From NCBI GenBank assembly GCA_016887485.1, contig CP069395.1, forward strand, positions 62,001 to 126,000: DNA of 64,000 nucleotides, read 5' to 3'. Origin of the DNA: Chloroflexota bacterium. Lineage in GTDB: Bacteria > Chloroflexota > Anaerolineae > Anaerolineales > Anaerolineaceae. This document shows positions 17,501 to 25,331 of this stretch, in pieces. Each line of letters opens with the position of its first letter. Position 1 is the first letter of the stretch. The translations under genes and the position numbers were made by a program. The notes beneath the pieces are model-generated. The model was not told the DNA's origin. It saw only the letters and a list, made by a program, of their open reading frames with translations, and made no database searches.

Positions 17501-19260
17501 GTGCTGCTATTGTTAGTGATCCCCGAGCCGATGATTGCCTGAGCGGGAATGGTATTCCGATATGTGCCGGCTGAACCGCCTGCCGTAGTTGTCACAAGGG
17601 CAGAAAATGTACAGGATGAGTTCGCACCGATGGTACCGTTTGTCAAAGTGATTGAAGAAGCGGTTACAGTGACCGTGCCGCCGCAGGTTGTGGTGACATC
17701 AGGGATCGCAGCTGGGGTAAGTGGAGAGGGTAAATCATCCGTTAGGTTAACGTTGGTAATTTCTGTGGCAGTGGGATTGGTCAACCGAATCGAAACCCGA
17801 GTCTGGCCGCCCAATTCAAAGCGCGTGGGCGAAAAATACTTATAGACATCTATGCTTTGCGGGTCCACAACAATATAGTCCGAAGCACTGTTGGTGTTGG
17901 ATACACTCTGATCATTCGTCAGTGTGTTCGTCGGAATGGAATTCCACATCGTTCCGCCGGCGGAGTTGCCCGGGGCAGTTACTGAAGCCGTAATCGTACA
18001 GGTTCCAAGCGTGACTGTTGAGCCATTGTCAACCCCTGCCGGGATTGTCCCCGAGGAGAGCGTCAGGGTTTGATCATTGTTGGAGAGTGTCAAAGAAGCC
18101 GCTGTTTCGCCGGTTTCACAGGTTGTGGAGAGTGTACCCGGGACAAAGACCAGGTCATAGGTACTCATATCATCCACCAATCCAGCATTGGTCAGGGTTT
18201 GTGTATGTGGATTCGAAATTGTCAGAGTCACTAACGAAGAATCCTCACCCGCCAGAATCGAACTGGCAGCGAAGTATTTCGATATCTGCACCCCTCTAAC
18301 AGTCAGATCATCCTGGGTAGAATTTGGATTGGTCACACCTTCATAAGTTGTCAGCTCATTCGCTGGAATGTTATTAATGTAGTAACCTGGTGTTGTCCCT
18401 TCAACATAATAGTAAGCATAGCAGGAACTATTGGCAGGGATCTCTGCATTTTGTACAGTGAAGCTGGTTCCTCCGACTTCACCAACCAAACTCACCTCGG
18501 AGCCGCAATTCGATGTATAGGGGCTCCCCGTACCGGCAACCACCAGGCCAGTTGGCAAGTTATCGGTAATGCTCACCTGATGGAGAGCATAATTGGTGTC
18601 ACGGTTATAGATTCTGATGGTGACTCGGGATTCCTGCCCAAGCCAAACACTGGTATCCGCGAAATATTTATAAACATAGGGGTCGGTCAATGTGACCACA
18701 TTCAGGGTTTCGTTCACGCCGCTGGTGTTGGCAAAATAGAGCGTCTCATCTTCAGGCGGAGTATATTGCGCAGTGAGATCGCCGGGGACTAATTCATTAT
18801 CCAGATTACCGGTCGTAAAGGAAGTCACGTTGACGGAAACCTGACAGGAGCCATTAATAGAGCCAACCTTCGCGCCGACGGTGCCGCCAGTCAGTGAGAG
18901 GGTCGTTCCCCCAGCTACTGCTGTGACCGAACCGCCACAGGTGGAAGCCGCCTGGGGACTATCCGCAATGATGATCCCTTCTTGCACCTTATCCAAAACA
19001 TCAGTGAAGGCGACGCTGCTCAAGGCATAATCATTGGGATTGTAGATATACACCGTCAGACGGGATGTACCACCCGGGGGAATGGAAACCGGCACAAATT
19101 TCTTATTAATTTCAGGGGGGATTTGAACGATTTGTTGGAGAGGAGCGCCTTCTCCATCCTCAGCCTGAACGGGCTGGATGGCAAAGATCAGTGAGAATAA
19201 GACAAGAATGATCGTGAAGCAGGCAAATTGAAACGACTTAGAAAATTTGGCAGAGTGCAT
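11551..19260 (-). CDS. Giant DUF11-type repeat adhesin with internal LPQTG motif and C-terminal sortase domain
   Basis: The ATG at 19260 is preferred because GGAG lies 9 nt upstream of it; a codon at 19275 lacks an SD. This gives 2569 residues (numbers below count from 19275). A signal peptide ending near QPVQA is followed by eight ~125-residue units of one Ig-like type (each opening with a K-x-F segment and holding TNP/TD-LP motifs). About nine DUF11-type units follow (TNTGNVTL, VTD), then a further beta domain. LPQTG lies at 2405-2409, not followed by a membrane helix. The final ~150 residues are a sortase: H2484 in NTVLTAHN, C2548 in TLMTCTDF and R2561 in NRLLVRA form the expected triad. 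The protein is exported and probably wall-associated. The sortase could act on its own LPQTG or on others; this is inference. Confidence 0.9.
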   Translation of the reverse strand: MHSAKFSKSFQFACFTIILVLFSLIFAIQPVQAEDGEGAPLQQIVQIPPEINKKFVPVSIPPGGTSRLTVYIYNPNDYALSSVAFTDVLDKVQEGIIIADSPQAASTCGGSVTAVAGGTTLSLTGGTVGAKVGSINGSCQVSVNVTSFTTGNLDNELVPGDLTAQYTPPEDETLYFANTSGVNETLNVVTLTDPYVYKYFADTSVWLGQESRVTIRIYNRDTNYALHQVSITDNLPTGLVVAGTGSPYTSNCGSEVSLVGEVGGTSFTVQNAEIPANSSCYAYYYVEGTTPGYYINNIPANELTTYEGVTNPNSTQDDLTVRGVQISKYFAASSILAGEDSSLVTLTISNPHTQTLTNAGLVDDMSTYDLVFVPGTLSTTCETGETAASLTLSNNDQTLTLSSGTIPAGVDNGSTVTLGTCTITASVTAPGNSAGGTMWNSIPTNTLTNDQSVSNTNSASDYIVVDPQSIDVYKYFSPTRFELGGQTRVSIRLTNPTATEITNVNLTDDLPSPLTPAAIPDVTTTCGGTVTVTASSITLTNGTIGANSSCTFSALVTTTAGGSAGTYRNTIPAQAIIGSGITNNSSTYRDVYVYPVGLGATLSKTFEDSNQPQPTGTAIRIRLQLKAPEDKNLTGVTLTDNLPFGMVISSPMTYSLTNCGAEASVTGVAGDSSFSLIDGEISAGVTCYVYVYVTANDPGTYTNAISPIDLTNDQNQTFPSSVSDNMRFSDYLVSKTFAPDIITWGGRSVLTITLTNEDERPMTGVWLQDRLATMGTTEFVVADEPNASTTCGGALTADPGSSTIVLNGGSIPGRVGSVDGSCTITVTIKANSNANTSDNTISTTDSYGTVSGAASPSYPRYSATDRLYIQDMSIEMVKKFDPSSVSGGSSSRLTVLLINPNDVPIPEISFTDVMPAGMKITMPTNIDTSTCGGEVVIAPDRQSFYYSGGYLAAGRRCTISLNATIRVNGNLINTIPAGAVSSFIGVSNEDAASSTLTNLPGVSVRKYFTPNRILAESDEYSVLTIELTNTSNAAVHDLGLVDTFPTGVVIVDAPLDPPTNTCGGTFTANVGESQVTLSGGYLSGVLDPDDPQPEDCTMTVAVKADDRATYRNVIPEGSITSSDANVTNPDPAEDTLEVYGTPDMQIVKSVTSTGPYNEDDVITYELEVTNTGDMKLNDVQVTDAGEGAVLGACNPVLGSTLNPGDVMICSATHTVTAADIAAGEYINTANADSDRTDPVSDEETVPLSGGPAISIKKILTSVGPFEVDDTITFSIKVNNIGTVNLNNVLVTEETAGVVIDSCTPVQGSTLAAGEMMTCAASYVVTQDDLDLGTFTNVASADADEVEPVSDDVSLQLAQYPSIAVYKFETSTGVYAVGDTVTFDIVTQNTGNITLTNVTVDDTGTELPLGPCTLNEDPTIIPLPAELAVGDILYCEAYHSVTQADIDNGDYTNTAIVSNDQTPPETGTAVVQMVQIPLVELTKVGALHQDTIAPNDRVDAGDTISYIFTITNTGNVTLHDLVITDEVAGVQIIGGSIATLAPGATDSTTITGLYSLSQADVDAGTFENNATVSAKDPNNATISDSDTDSKSFTAVPSISLTKTGTLVEDEVSPTDRTDAGDKITYEFTVENTGNVTLTGVMITDDDATILGGPIDLGPGESDTLTFTGSYTLLQADIDAGSFTNEATVTGTAPDTTEVTDFDTDTQTITREPDIALVKSGSVKMDTIAPTDQANVGDSIEYTFTVTNTGNVTLTNISVTDALVTVAGNPIASLEPGESDSTTITGSLPLTQAMIDSGSVYNTANVSGTTPTNGTVTDTDDTTVSITPDPSLALTKTGTLHDDVVAPSGQVNVGDTITYIFTITNTGNVTLHELTVEDLGVTLANSPVTINLAPGQANSTITGTYTLTQADIDSGTYANTAHAKALTTDDEEVTDSDTEEIELSSDPMISLEKTGTIVDDVVLPAGMVNAGDQISYQFTVENTGNVTLVNVEVTDADPDVVLTGCTIGTLEVGEVDSTSCTGVYAVTQDDINAGTFTNYADVMAEDPDENPLTDSDEDTQDIPEGGLLGVAKTVSSSPVLISTGIWQFTYEIEIANMGNVALTNLQITDNLSAVFPLPHVFSVIDVSSTDFDVNPLYNGISGPGGDTNLLASGLNGLDVGESGTLTVTVELVPVNAGPFLNSAVGTGETQRGTSVTDDSQNGVDPDPDADYDPTNNDVPTPLEFDGNLFNPPKGIKTYNNAGQPKLGWSIVWINDSNIVPIQTRMSDPIPSGSTFLNDGVSSGYDLPTGDLPEGSTASGVSCTADPLSVLTTTTYCYYEGPTLEYPRGRIIWEGTLGPDLGASNAEQAINEMVIDYAVRVSANAGSVRNNAVLGVDLDGDGGITAVEEETVTVSRTWTAEELPQTGFAPGYLTIMPSQPDSLAYSTTGMAIQISKLGVSTYVTTVPFRDGAWDVTWLGNQVGYLEGSAYPTWSGNTVLTAHNTTAYNEPGLFADLGDLSYGDQIVIQAYGQTYVYEVRESLVVSQSNLAAAFKEQRLDWVTLMTCTDFSPAKGEYINRLLVRAVLVSVGPQ

Positions 19261-19313
19261 CGGCGTCTTCTCCATTTTTCGTATTAATATATTAATAATG
19301 TCTATATTAGTAA

Positions 19314-19342
19314 ATTATTTCAGTTAAATAAAACTATTTCAA
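19314..19342 (-). promoter_or_regulatory. Candidate promoter of the adhesin-sortase gene
   Basis: On the minus strand TTGAAA (19342-19337) and AATAAT (19319-19314) are separated by 17 bp, about 55-80 bp upstream of the start codon in AT-rich sequence. In such a context similar matches arise easily, so confidence is modest. Confidence 0.4.
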
Positions 19343-19469
19343 CTCCAATCGTAAGTATATCATGCCGTGGTTTAATACCTAGCTCCAATATATTTAATAT
19401 TAAATTATCTTTTGATTATTTCCAAAATTAGCGAATTATTAATTATCAGTCTATGAATAATCCCATTTT

Positions 19470-20393
19470 TCAAGTTTTAAGCCGAACTTCAACACCTTCC
19501 CGGTAGGGTAAAGCTGGGATAACACCCAATTTTGTGCAGCAAAGGCCACCCGCCACAACTGCGAAACGAGCTGCCTCTACCAGGCTGCGGCCTTCACCCA
19601 ACGCCGTCCCTAAGGCGGCATTGAAAGCGTCTCCTGCTCCGGTCGTATCCACCACATCCACCTTAATACCTGGCACTTCAGTCACTTCCCCATCCGGGTG
19701 CACCACCAACGCACCAGCCTCACCACGGGTAACCACAACAGAACCCACACCCCGTTTTTGGATTGCCCGGGCCAGATCAATGACATTGCCAGGCTCATCC
19801 GGCGCCAAACCCAATAAAATTTTCAACTCAGTCTCGTTTGGTGTGAGGACATCCACATCCTTGTAAATGGATTCAGGCAAAGGTCTGGCTGGTGCACAGT
19901 TCAGAATGGTGATCGCGCCGGCCGCCTTTCCCAGTGCCATCGCCCTGGCCGCGGTTTCGGCTTTGATTTCCAAAACGGTCATCACGACATCGCTATCCGC
20001 GATCACCGGTTGGAACGCATCCACATCCTCCGGTGAAAGCTCCTCATTTGCCCCAACATCCACCACGATCAGGTTTTCACCTGCCGGATTCAAGGTGATA
20101 AAGGCGACGCCGGTATAAGAATCCGGATCCTGAATGATATATTGCGTATCTATTCCCTCTGAAGCATAGAAGTTCATTGCTTCCTGGGCAAAGACATCCT
20201 TTCCGATCTTTTCAAGCAGGTTGACCTGTGCCCCTAACCGAGCTGCACCGATCGCTTGATTGGAGCCCTTACCACCCGGCCCCATATCAAAATCTGTCCC
20301 GATCAGGCTCTCCCCTACCACTGCGAAACGAGGTGCTCGCATGGTCATGCCAACGACGTAACTGCCAATTACGGTAATTTTTGGGGATGTCAT
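19470..20393 (-). CDS. rbsK: Ribokinase (PfkB family)
   Basis: This 307-residue protein is of normal ribokinase length and carries both PfkB signatures: GPGGKGSNQAIGAARLG near residue 38 and DTTGAGDAFNAALG near 251, the latter holding the catalytic aspartate. It phosphorylates ribose (or a related pentose) at O5 with ATP in the cytoplasm. An AAGGAG site precedes the ATG. It stands alone, between the adhesin gene and the divergent CarD-like gene, without local rbsABC genes. The RbsABC-like transporter at 52-57 kb could feed it, but that link is speculative. Confidence 0.93.
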   Translation of the reverse strand: MTSPKITVIGSYVVGMTMRAPRFAVVGESLIGTDFDMGPGGKGSNQAIGAARLGAQVNLLEKIGKDVFAQEAMNFYASEGIDTQYIIQDPDSYTGVAFITLNPAGENLIVVDVGANEELSPEDVDAFQPVIADSDVVMTVLEIKAETAARAMALGKAAGAITILNCAPARPLPESIYKDVDVLTPNETELKILLGLAPDEPGNVIDLARAIQKRGVGSVVVTRGEAGALVVHPDGEVTEVPGIKVDVVDTTGAGDAFNAALGTALGEGRSLVEAARFAVVAGGLCCTKLGVIPALPYREGVEVRLKT

Positions 20394-20658
20394 CTACGCT
20401 CCTTCAAGGTCTGGAATTTTTATTCATTATACACAGGTTCTCTCCTTAAAACCCCAATCCAAAAGTGCTTTTTCGGCCAATTATGTCAATGTGACAACCA
20501 GTTCTGTTATTGGGGGCTTATTATTAGTTTTGTCTTCCGGTATAACAAATATACGAAATAGAATTCAGAGAATTAAACAGTATCTGTTCAGGCGCTACAC
20601 AAGCTGAACCTTATTCAATCTACAATATCCTTCATCCATCATTAATGAAAGGCAATTA

Positions 20659-21180
20659 ATGACTCCAGAAGATAAAGGTAAATTTATAATTGGCCAATGG
20701 ATTATTCACCATCATTTTGGGGTCGGGGAAATAAAGGACATCAAGAAAAAAGGATTGGGGGACGAGCGTAAGGCCTATTATGAGGTCGAGACCAAGAAGA
20801 ATACTTATTGGCTTCCAGTCGGCGATGAAGACAGCAACCGAGTTGAGCCCATACGAAATAAGAATGATTTTAAAGAAGCGCTAGAAATCTTGGCGGAAAA
20901 ACCAATAGAAATTGAAACGAATCACAAATCCCGGATAAATCAATCCGATGAACGCTGGAATGAGGGCACCCTTGATTCACGGGCCCGGTTACTGCGGGAC
21001 CTTAATGGCCAATCAAATTGGAAAAGCTTGAATTTTAATGAACGGCAGCTGTTCAATAAGATTCGCAGCCAGTTCATTGACGAATGGCTGCTTGTGAAGC
21101 CATCACTTGACCGAAACGAAGCTAAGCAGATCATCCAACAAGCTTTACTTCAAAGCGCAGAGAAAGACGACAGAAATTAA
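20659..21180 (+). CDS. CarD-like RNA-polymerase-interacting regulator
   Basis: The first ~65 residues of this 173-residue protein match the CarD/TRCF RNA-polymerase-interaction domain: FIIGQWIIHHHFGVGEIKDI, a YYEVET strand, and YWLPVGDEDSNRVEPI. The helical remainder (~95-165) resembles the CarD/CdnL C-terminal DNA-contact domain in size, although it is divergent. CarD proteins stabilise open promoter complexes at many promoters. GAAAGG precedes the ATG. The gene is monocistronic as far as can be seen. Confidence 0.75.
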   Translation: MTPEDKGKFIIGQWIIHHHFGVGEIKDIKKKGLGDERKAYYEVETKKNTYWLPVGDEDSNRVEPIRNKNDFKEALEILAEKPIEIETNHKSRINQSDERWNEGTLDSRARLLRDLNGQSNWKSLNFNERQLFNKIRSQFIDEWLLVKPSLDRNEAKQIIQQALLQSAEKDDRN

Positions 21181-21613
21181 GGGGAATTGTTAGCGCGCCG
21201 GATTATTTATTTTTCATGCAAAGTTTAGCCTTGGCGTTGACAAAAAACGTCAAGGGACTTATTTCAACCAACCCCGGCAAAAAAAATCAGCCTCCCAACC
21301 GGCAGCAGGATCATGATGCCCAGAATGACTTGGAAAACGGTAAAGCCCGTCCATGTCGCCGCGCCCATGACCGGTTGAAAAAATCTCATCCCAAAGAAAC
21401 TGATCAAGCATGAGATCAGGTTGAACTCCCCCTGTGTATCCACATCTCGATTATATTGACCGCGACAAGGCCCAAAAATTCGCGTATAATCCATTGGATT
21501 GCCTTTACAAAGAAAGCCAGACCAGAGAAATAGCCTATGAACACCATCATTGCCAACATTGCAAATCGTCTTTATATAATGAAATCCAACCGACTTTCAC
21601 TGGGAGGCCACCA
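21181..21613. other. Intergenic region with a weak minus-strand membrane ORF
   Basis: No convincing gene lies here. On the minus strand a frame ending at 21264 encodes a hydrophobic stretch (GFTVFQVILGIMILLPVGRL) of ~45-76 residues, with a possible TTG start behind a GGGGGAG run. It could be a tiny membrane protein or a remnant and is not annotated as a gene. The plus strand holds the promoter of the HAD gene near 21550-21578 and a second TATAAT at ~21484. Confidence 0.3.
21550..21578 (+). promoter_or_regulatory. Candidate promoter of the HAD hydrolase gene
   Basis: TTGCCA (21550-21555) and TATATA (21573-21578) are separated by 17 bp, ~35 bp upstream of the start codon at 21614. Confidence 0.5.
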
Positions 21614-22738
21614 ATGAGCAAATCCATCATTCTCTTTGATATGGATGGCGTCCTATTGGAGCAAGTCGGATACCACACCGCCTTGATCGCCGCTGTCAAG
21701 CGGATCGGCGCAGCCCTCGGGATGCCCAATGCCGTGATCACCCCAGGTGAAATCGGCCGCTTCGAAGCCATGAGCGTGACCAATGAATGGGATTCCCAAT
21801 CCATTTGTGCCGCCCTGATGCTGATTGACCTTTGGAAACTGGATGGCTCCATCCGGTATGACCAAATCACCCCCCGCAATCCTATCATCACCGAGGAATC
21901 ACCGGACATTTCCTCTTTTTTAGACCGCTTCACCGAAATTGGCGACGATCCCGGCCCCAGAGCTTATGAGATCCTGGCCGGGGAAAATCCCTGGCTGGAC
22001 GCCGCTCAACGGGAATACCTCGAATTGGTCCTGTTCAATACCCGCAACATTTATAAATCTCCCCTCCTGCCGGCCTATCAGGAAACCATTTTGGGTAGCG
22101 AAGTCTTTCAACAGCATTACGGGTTGACCCCTCGGCTCAACGCGGAAAGTTTCCTGATGACCCAGGATAAACAGGTGATGACTGAATCCAAGCTGGCAGA
22201 ACTGCAGGACTGGCTTGATATGCCCGAACACCAGGCCGGTATTCTAACCAACCGCCCCTGCAAGACCCCGCCCGGTTACCTCAGCTCACCTGAAGCCGAA
22301 ATTGGCGCTCAATTTGTTGGCCTGCCGGATCTGCCCCTGATGGGCTCCGGCACCCTGGCCTGGTTTGCAGAAACCCAACTCCACGTTGCAGATCACCTTC
22401 TTTTTAAGCCCCATCCACTCCATGCCCTCGGACTTTTACAGTTGATTCTGGGGCAGACGGTGGAAGAATCCCTGCGGATCTCCAATGACCTGTTGGAAGG
22501 TCACGGAGAACGGACAGCCTGGGAGGCATTGGATGGTGCACGGGTTACGGTGATTGAAGACACTTTCAAGGGCCTGGCCTGTGGTCTGGCATCTCAAAAA
22601 GCGCTTGCTGAAATTGACATTCCCATTCATTTACAGCTAATTGGCATTTCCAAACATCCTGAAAAACGGGCAACACTGGCTCGTTATACCAACTGGCTTG
22701 TGGATGACCTCAACGCCATCTCCTGGGATGCCATTTAG
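21614..22738 (+). CDS. HAD-superfamily hydrolase
   Basis: I place the start at the ATG at 21614, preceded by GGGAGG, rather than at an upstream in-frame codon at 21434 that lies before the promoter. The 374-residue protein opens with the HAD nucleophile motif DMDGVLLE (first Asp nucleophile, second Asp acid/base). Motif II is probably GILTNRP near 217, and motif IV resembles VIEDTFKGL near 315. A large helical cap region between ~20 and 210 sets substrate choice. It is longer than simple phosphoglycolate phosphatases. The substrate is not identifiable from the sequence. It is followed by the S10 peptidase gene on the same strand, 60 bp downstream. Confidence 0.82.
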   Translation: MSKSIILFDMDGVLLEQVGYHTALIAAVKRIGAALGMPNAVITPGEIGRFEAMSVTNEWDSQSICAALMLIDLWKLDGSIRYDQITPRNPIITEESPDISSFLDRFTEIGDDPGPRAYEILAGENPWLDAAQREYLELVLFNTRNIYKSPLLPAYQETILGSEVFQQHYGLTPRLNAESFLMTQDKQVMTESKLAELQDWLDMPEHQAGILTNRPCKTPPGYLSSPEAEIGAQFVGLPDLPLMGSGTLAWFAETQLHVADHLLFKPHPLHALGLLQLILGQTVEESLRISNDLLEGHGERTAWEALDGARVTVIEDTFKGLACGLASQKALAEIDIPIHLQLIGISKHPEKRATLARYTNWLVDDLNAISWDAI

Positions 22739-22798
22739 GTCAGAATAAAAAGAGATACAATTAGATATCACCCGCCTGAGATCTAACTGGAGGAAACC

Positions 22799-24268
22799 TT
22801 GGCTGACGAAAAGAACAATTCCCCGGAAAATGATAAATCTGCTCCTGCCCCCACCCCGGTGGCAGAGACCACAGCCCAAACCCACCACTCGATCACGCTG
22901 AACGGTCAAAAGGTTGACTACACCGTCACCACCGGCACGATCATCCTCAAGGAAGAGGACGTTGAAGAGGGCGAAAAACAAAAAGCCAGCATCTTTTATG
23001 TGGCCTATACGAAAGAAAACCCGGAGCCCAATCGCCCCCTGACCTTTTCGTTCAATGGCGGGCCGGGGTCTTCTTCCGTTTGGATGCATCTGGGCCTGGT
23101 TGGGCCCAAACGGGTCCTGATGACCGAAGAAGGCGAACCCGTTGGCCCACCCCACAAACTCGTGGATAACGAATTTTCCCTGTTCGATGTGACCGATCTG
23201 GTCTTCATTGATCCGGTCAGCACCGGTTACAGCCGTCCCGTCCCCAAGGAAAAACCCGATCAATTCCATAACGTCCGCAAGGACATCGAATCGGTTGGCG
23301 AATTTATCCGAATCTGGACCACGCGCAACCAACGCTGGACCTCGCCCAAGTTCCTGATCGGTGAAAGTTACGGTACCACGCGGGCAGCTGGTTTGGCCGG
23401 GTACCTGCACCAGCGCCACGGCATGTACCTGAACGGGATCATGTTCGTCTCCTCCATACTGAATTTTATGACCGCCAAATTCGATGAGGGGAATGACCTG
23501 CCTTTCATCCTGTTCCTCCCCTCCTACACGGCCACGGCCTGGTATCATCACAAACTCCCGGCTGACCTGCAGGAAGACCTGGAAAAAGCCGTTGCCGAAT
23601 CTCGGGAATTTGCAATGACAGATTACACCCTGGCATTAATGAAAGGCAACGACCTCAAAGGTGAAGAAAAACAGCAGATTGTGGAGAAACTGGTCCGGCT
23701 GACCGGGCTCTCGAAGAATTACCTCGAACAGACAAATCTGCGGATCAACATCCACCGGTTCTGCAAGGAGTTGCTGCGGGATGAGGGCCTGACCATCGGC
23801 CGTCTCGACAGCCGCTATAAAGGCTTCGATACCGATTCGGTTGGCGAGGTCCATGAGGTAGATCCCAGTTATTCAGCCATCCTCGGCCCCTATACCGCCA
23901 CAATGTATGACTATTTGCGGCGTGACCTGGAATACGAGACCGATCTGCCCTATGAGATCCTAAAATCGCTCTATGAAACCTGGAAGTATGAGAGCTATCA
24001 GAACCACTATGTGAACACCGCGGCTGACCTGCGGCGCGGCTTCCAACTCCATCCCGGGCTGAAAGTGATCGTCTGCAATGGGTATTACGACCTGGCAACC
24101 CCCTTCCTGGCCACGGAATACACCTATAAGCACATTCCACTGCCGGAAATGCAGCAAGCCAATATCAAGATGACCTATTACCCTGCGGGCCACATGATGT
24201 ACCTGCACCTGCCGTCATTGGCTAAGGTGTCAAAGGATTTGCATGCTTTCATCGCAGATGCAGTGTAA
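22799..24268 (+). CDS. Serine carboxypeptidase-like peptidase, family S10
   Basis: The gene starts with TTG at 22799 behind a strong GGAGGAAA site and encodes 489 residues. The catalytic triad of S10 carboxypeptidases can be seen: serine in LIGESYGTTR (~residue 199), aspartate in CNGYYDLATP (~430) and histidine in YPAGHMMYLH (~468). The oxyanion-region motif FNGGPGSSSVW is at ~83. There is no signal peptide, only a charged, proline-rich N-terminus, so unlike most vacuolar or secreted S10 enzymes this one should be cytosolic. Bacterial homologues of this type are known from genomes but little characterised. A terminator follows at 24289-24324. Confidence 0.9.
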   Translation: MADEKNNSPENDKSAPAPTPVAETTAQTHHSITLNGQKVDYTVTTGTIILKEEDVEEGEKQKASIFYVAYTKENPEPNRPLTFSFNGGPGSSSVWMHLGLVGPKRVLMTEEGEPVGPPHKLVDNEFSLFDVTDLVFIDPVSTGYSRPVPKEKPDQFHNVRKDIESVGEFIRIWTTRNQRWTSPKFLIGESYGTTRAAGLAGYLHQRHGMYLNGIMFVSSILNFMTAKFDEGNDLPFILFLPSYTATAWYHHKLPADLQEDLEKAVAESREFAMTDYTLALMKGNDLKGEEKQQIVEKLVRLTGLSKNYLEQTNLRINIHRFCKELLRDEGLTIGRLDSRYKGFDTDSVGEVHEVDPSYSAILGPYTATMYDYLRRDLEYETDLPYEILKSLYETWKYESYQNHYVNTAADLRRGFQLHPGLKVIVCNGYYDLATPFLATEYTYKHIPLPEMQQANIKMTYYPAGHMMYLHLPSLAKVSKDLHAFIADAV

Positions 24269-24288
24269 ATTTCGATAGAAGATTATAT

Positions 24289-24324
24289 AAAAACGCTCTT
24301 CGGGTTTGCCGGGGAGCGTTTTTA
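24289..24324 (+). terminator. Intrinsic terminator after the S10 peptidase gene
   Basis: AAAAACGCTC pairs with GAGCGTTTTT across a GC-rich loop, ending in a T-run, about 25 bp after the stop codon. Confidence 0.8.
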
Positions 24325-24367
24325 ATTCTTAGAGTGATTCCAACTTCGAATAATACCCCATCCCCAG

Positions 24368-24391
24368 CCCTTCCTCTCTCGAGGGGAAGGG
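24368..24391. repeat. Short hairpin, possibly part of a dispersed repeat
   Basis: CCCTTCCTCTC (24368-24378) faces GAGGGGAAGGG (24381-24391) with one mismatch and a 2-nt spacer, in the gene-free stretch 24325-24615. The same stretch contains further runs of CCCC and GGGG-type sequence (to ~24415). It resembles dispersed intergenic repeats of bacterial genomes, but I see no second full copy in this window. Confidence 0.3.
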
Positions 24392-24615
24392 TGCCGAAGA
24401 CGGGAAGGGGTCACCATTCCGCATTTTCGCCCCATAAATCCATCGTCATGTCTCTTGCACGGCCATGACCTACAAAAATATCCTCCATCCTCATTACCCA
24501 TACCCTCCTGCAGCACTGGTCAAAATACCCCTCGGGGGGCAGGTCAGCCGACAGCCCATTAGCTATACTAAGATTGTCTAAATATTGTTACCCACTTATT
24601 CACCGGAGCGGCAGC

Positions 24616-25281
24616 ATGGCCGAAAAATACCCATTAATCATATTCTCCAACCTGAAAGATACGGTGGATGTCACCTCCAAAGCCCTGGCCGGGACACCCT
24701 TTGGATTGGCGGGAATCACCGATTCATTCATCAACGCGCGGACCCTCCTCAGCCAATATGCCCCTGAATTCCTACTGATCCACCTAAATGAGAACTGCCA
24801 GGAAACCAATGTTCTGGTCCAGCGACTGAAAACCGTCAGTCCTCGCACCCGAATCCTGGTTATCCCTAATAGCTGGGACTGCAATACTGTCTTTGATACA
24901 ATCCGGGCCGGCGCTGACGTCATCATCCCTGACCGCGGCGAACTGACAAAGCTGCCCAGGATCCTGCAAACGCTTCTGGATGATGAAATCTACCTGCCCA
25001 GTTTCGTAGCCAGCAGTCTGCTGGAACGCAGTCGCCAGGAAGTTCAATCACCATCCGAATTCCCCTTCCTTCTGACGGATAAAGAAAAGGAGATTTTAGA
25101 ACAATTTTCTCAAGGTACCTGCCCAACAACGGTCGCCGACAATTTGGGCCTCAGCCATGAGCTTGTTCGGGCCTATGCGGATAATGTCATCAAGAAAATC
25201 CACTTTGTGGATATCGCCCGCAAGCAATATGAAGAGATCATGTCGGGCCTGTTGGGCTATCACACTCATTTCAAATATTAA
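24616..25281 (+). CDS. LuxR/NarL-like regulator with a degenerate receiver domain
   Basis: The ATG at 24616 follows GGAGCGG; an earlier in-frame start at 24574 lacks an SD. The 221-residue protein has the NarL plan: a receiver-like domain (~5-125, ending in IRAGADVIIPDRGEL) and a C-terminal helix-turn-helix beginning LTDKEKEILEQFS (~155-205). The receiver lacks the phosphoryl-accepting aspartate: the strand reads PEFLLIHLNE where NarL has PDVVLMDI. The acidic pocket is also missing. It is therefore probably phosphorylation-independent. The HTH is also divergent from typical LuxR. The MalT-like gene starts 50 bp downstream, so the two may form one regulatory unit. Confidence 0.75.
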   Translation: MAEKYPLIIFSNLKDTVDVTSKALAGTPFGLAGITDSFINARTLLSQYAPEFLLIHLNENCQETNVLVQRLKTVSPRTRILVIPNSWDCNTVFDTIRAGADVIIPDRGELTKLPRILQTLLDDEIYLPSFVASSLLERSRQEVQSPSEFPFLLTDKEKEILEQFSQGTCPTTVADNLGLSHELVRAYADNVIKKIHFVDIARKQYEEIMSGLLGYHTHFKY

Positions 25282-25331
25282 CTACCGGACAAAAAAACCC
25301 TACCAGAGTATGGTGTGGGGATTAATTCGGC

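Noticed and set aside
11551-19260. Many plus-strand and alternate-frame ORFs inside the adhesin gene, some over 100 codons
   Set aside because: They mirror the repetitive coding strand, lack ribosome sites and resemble no protein family.
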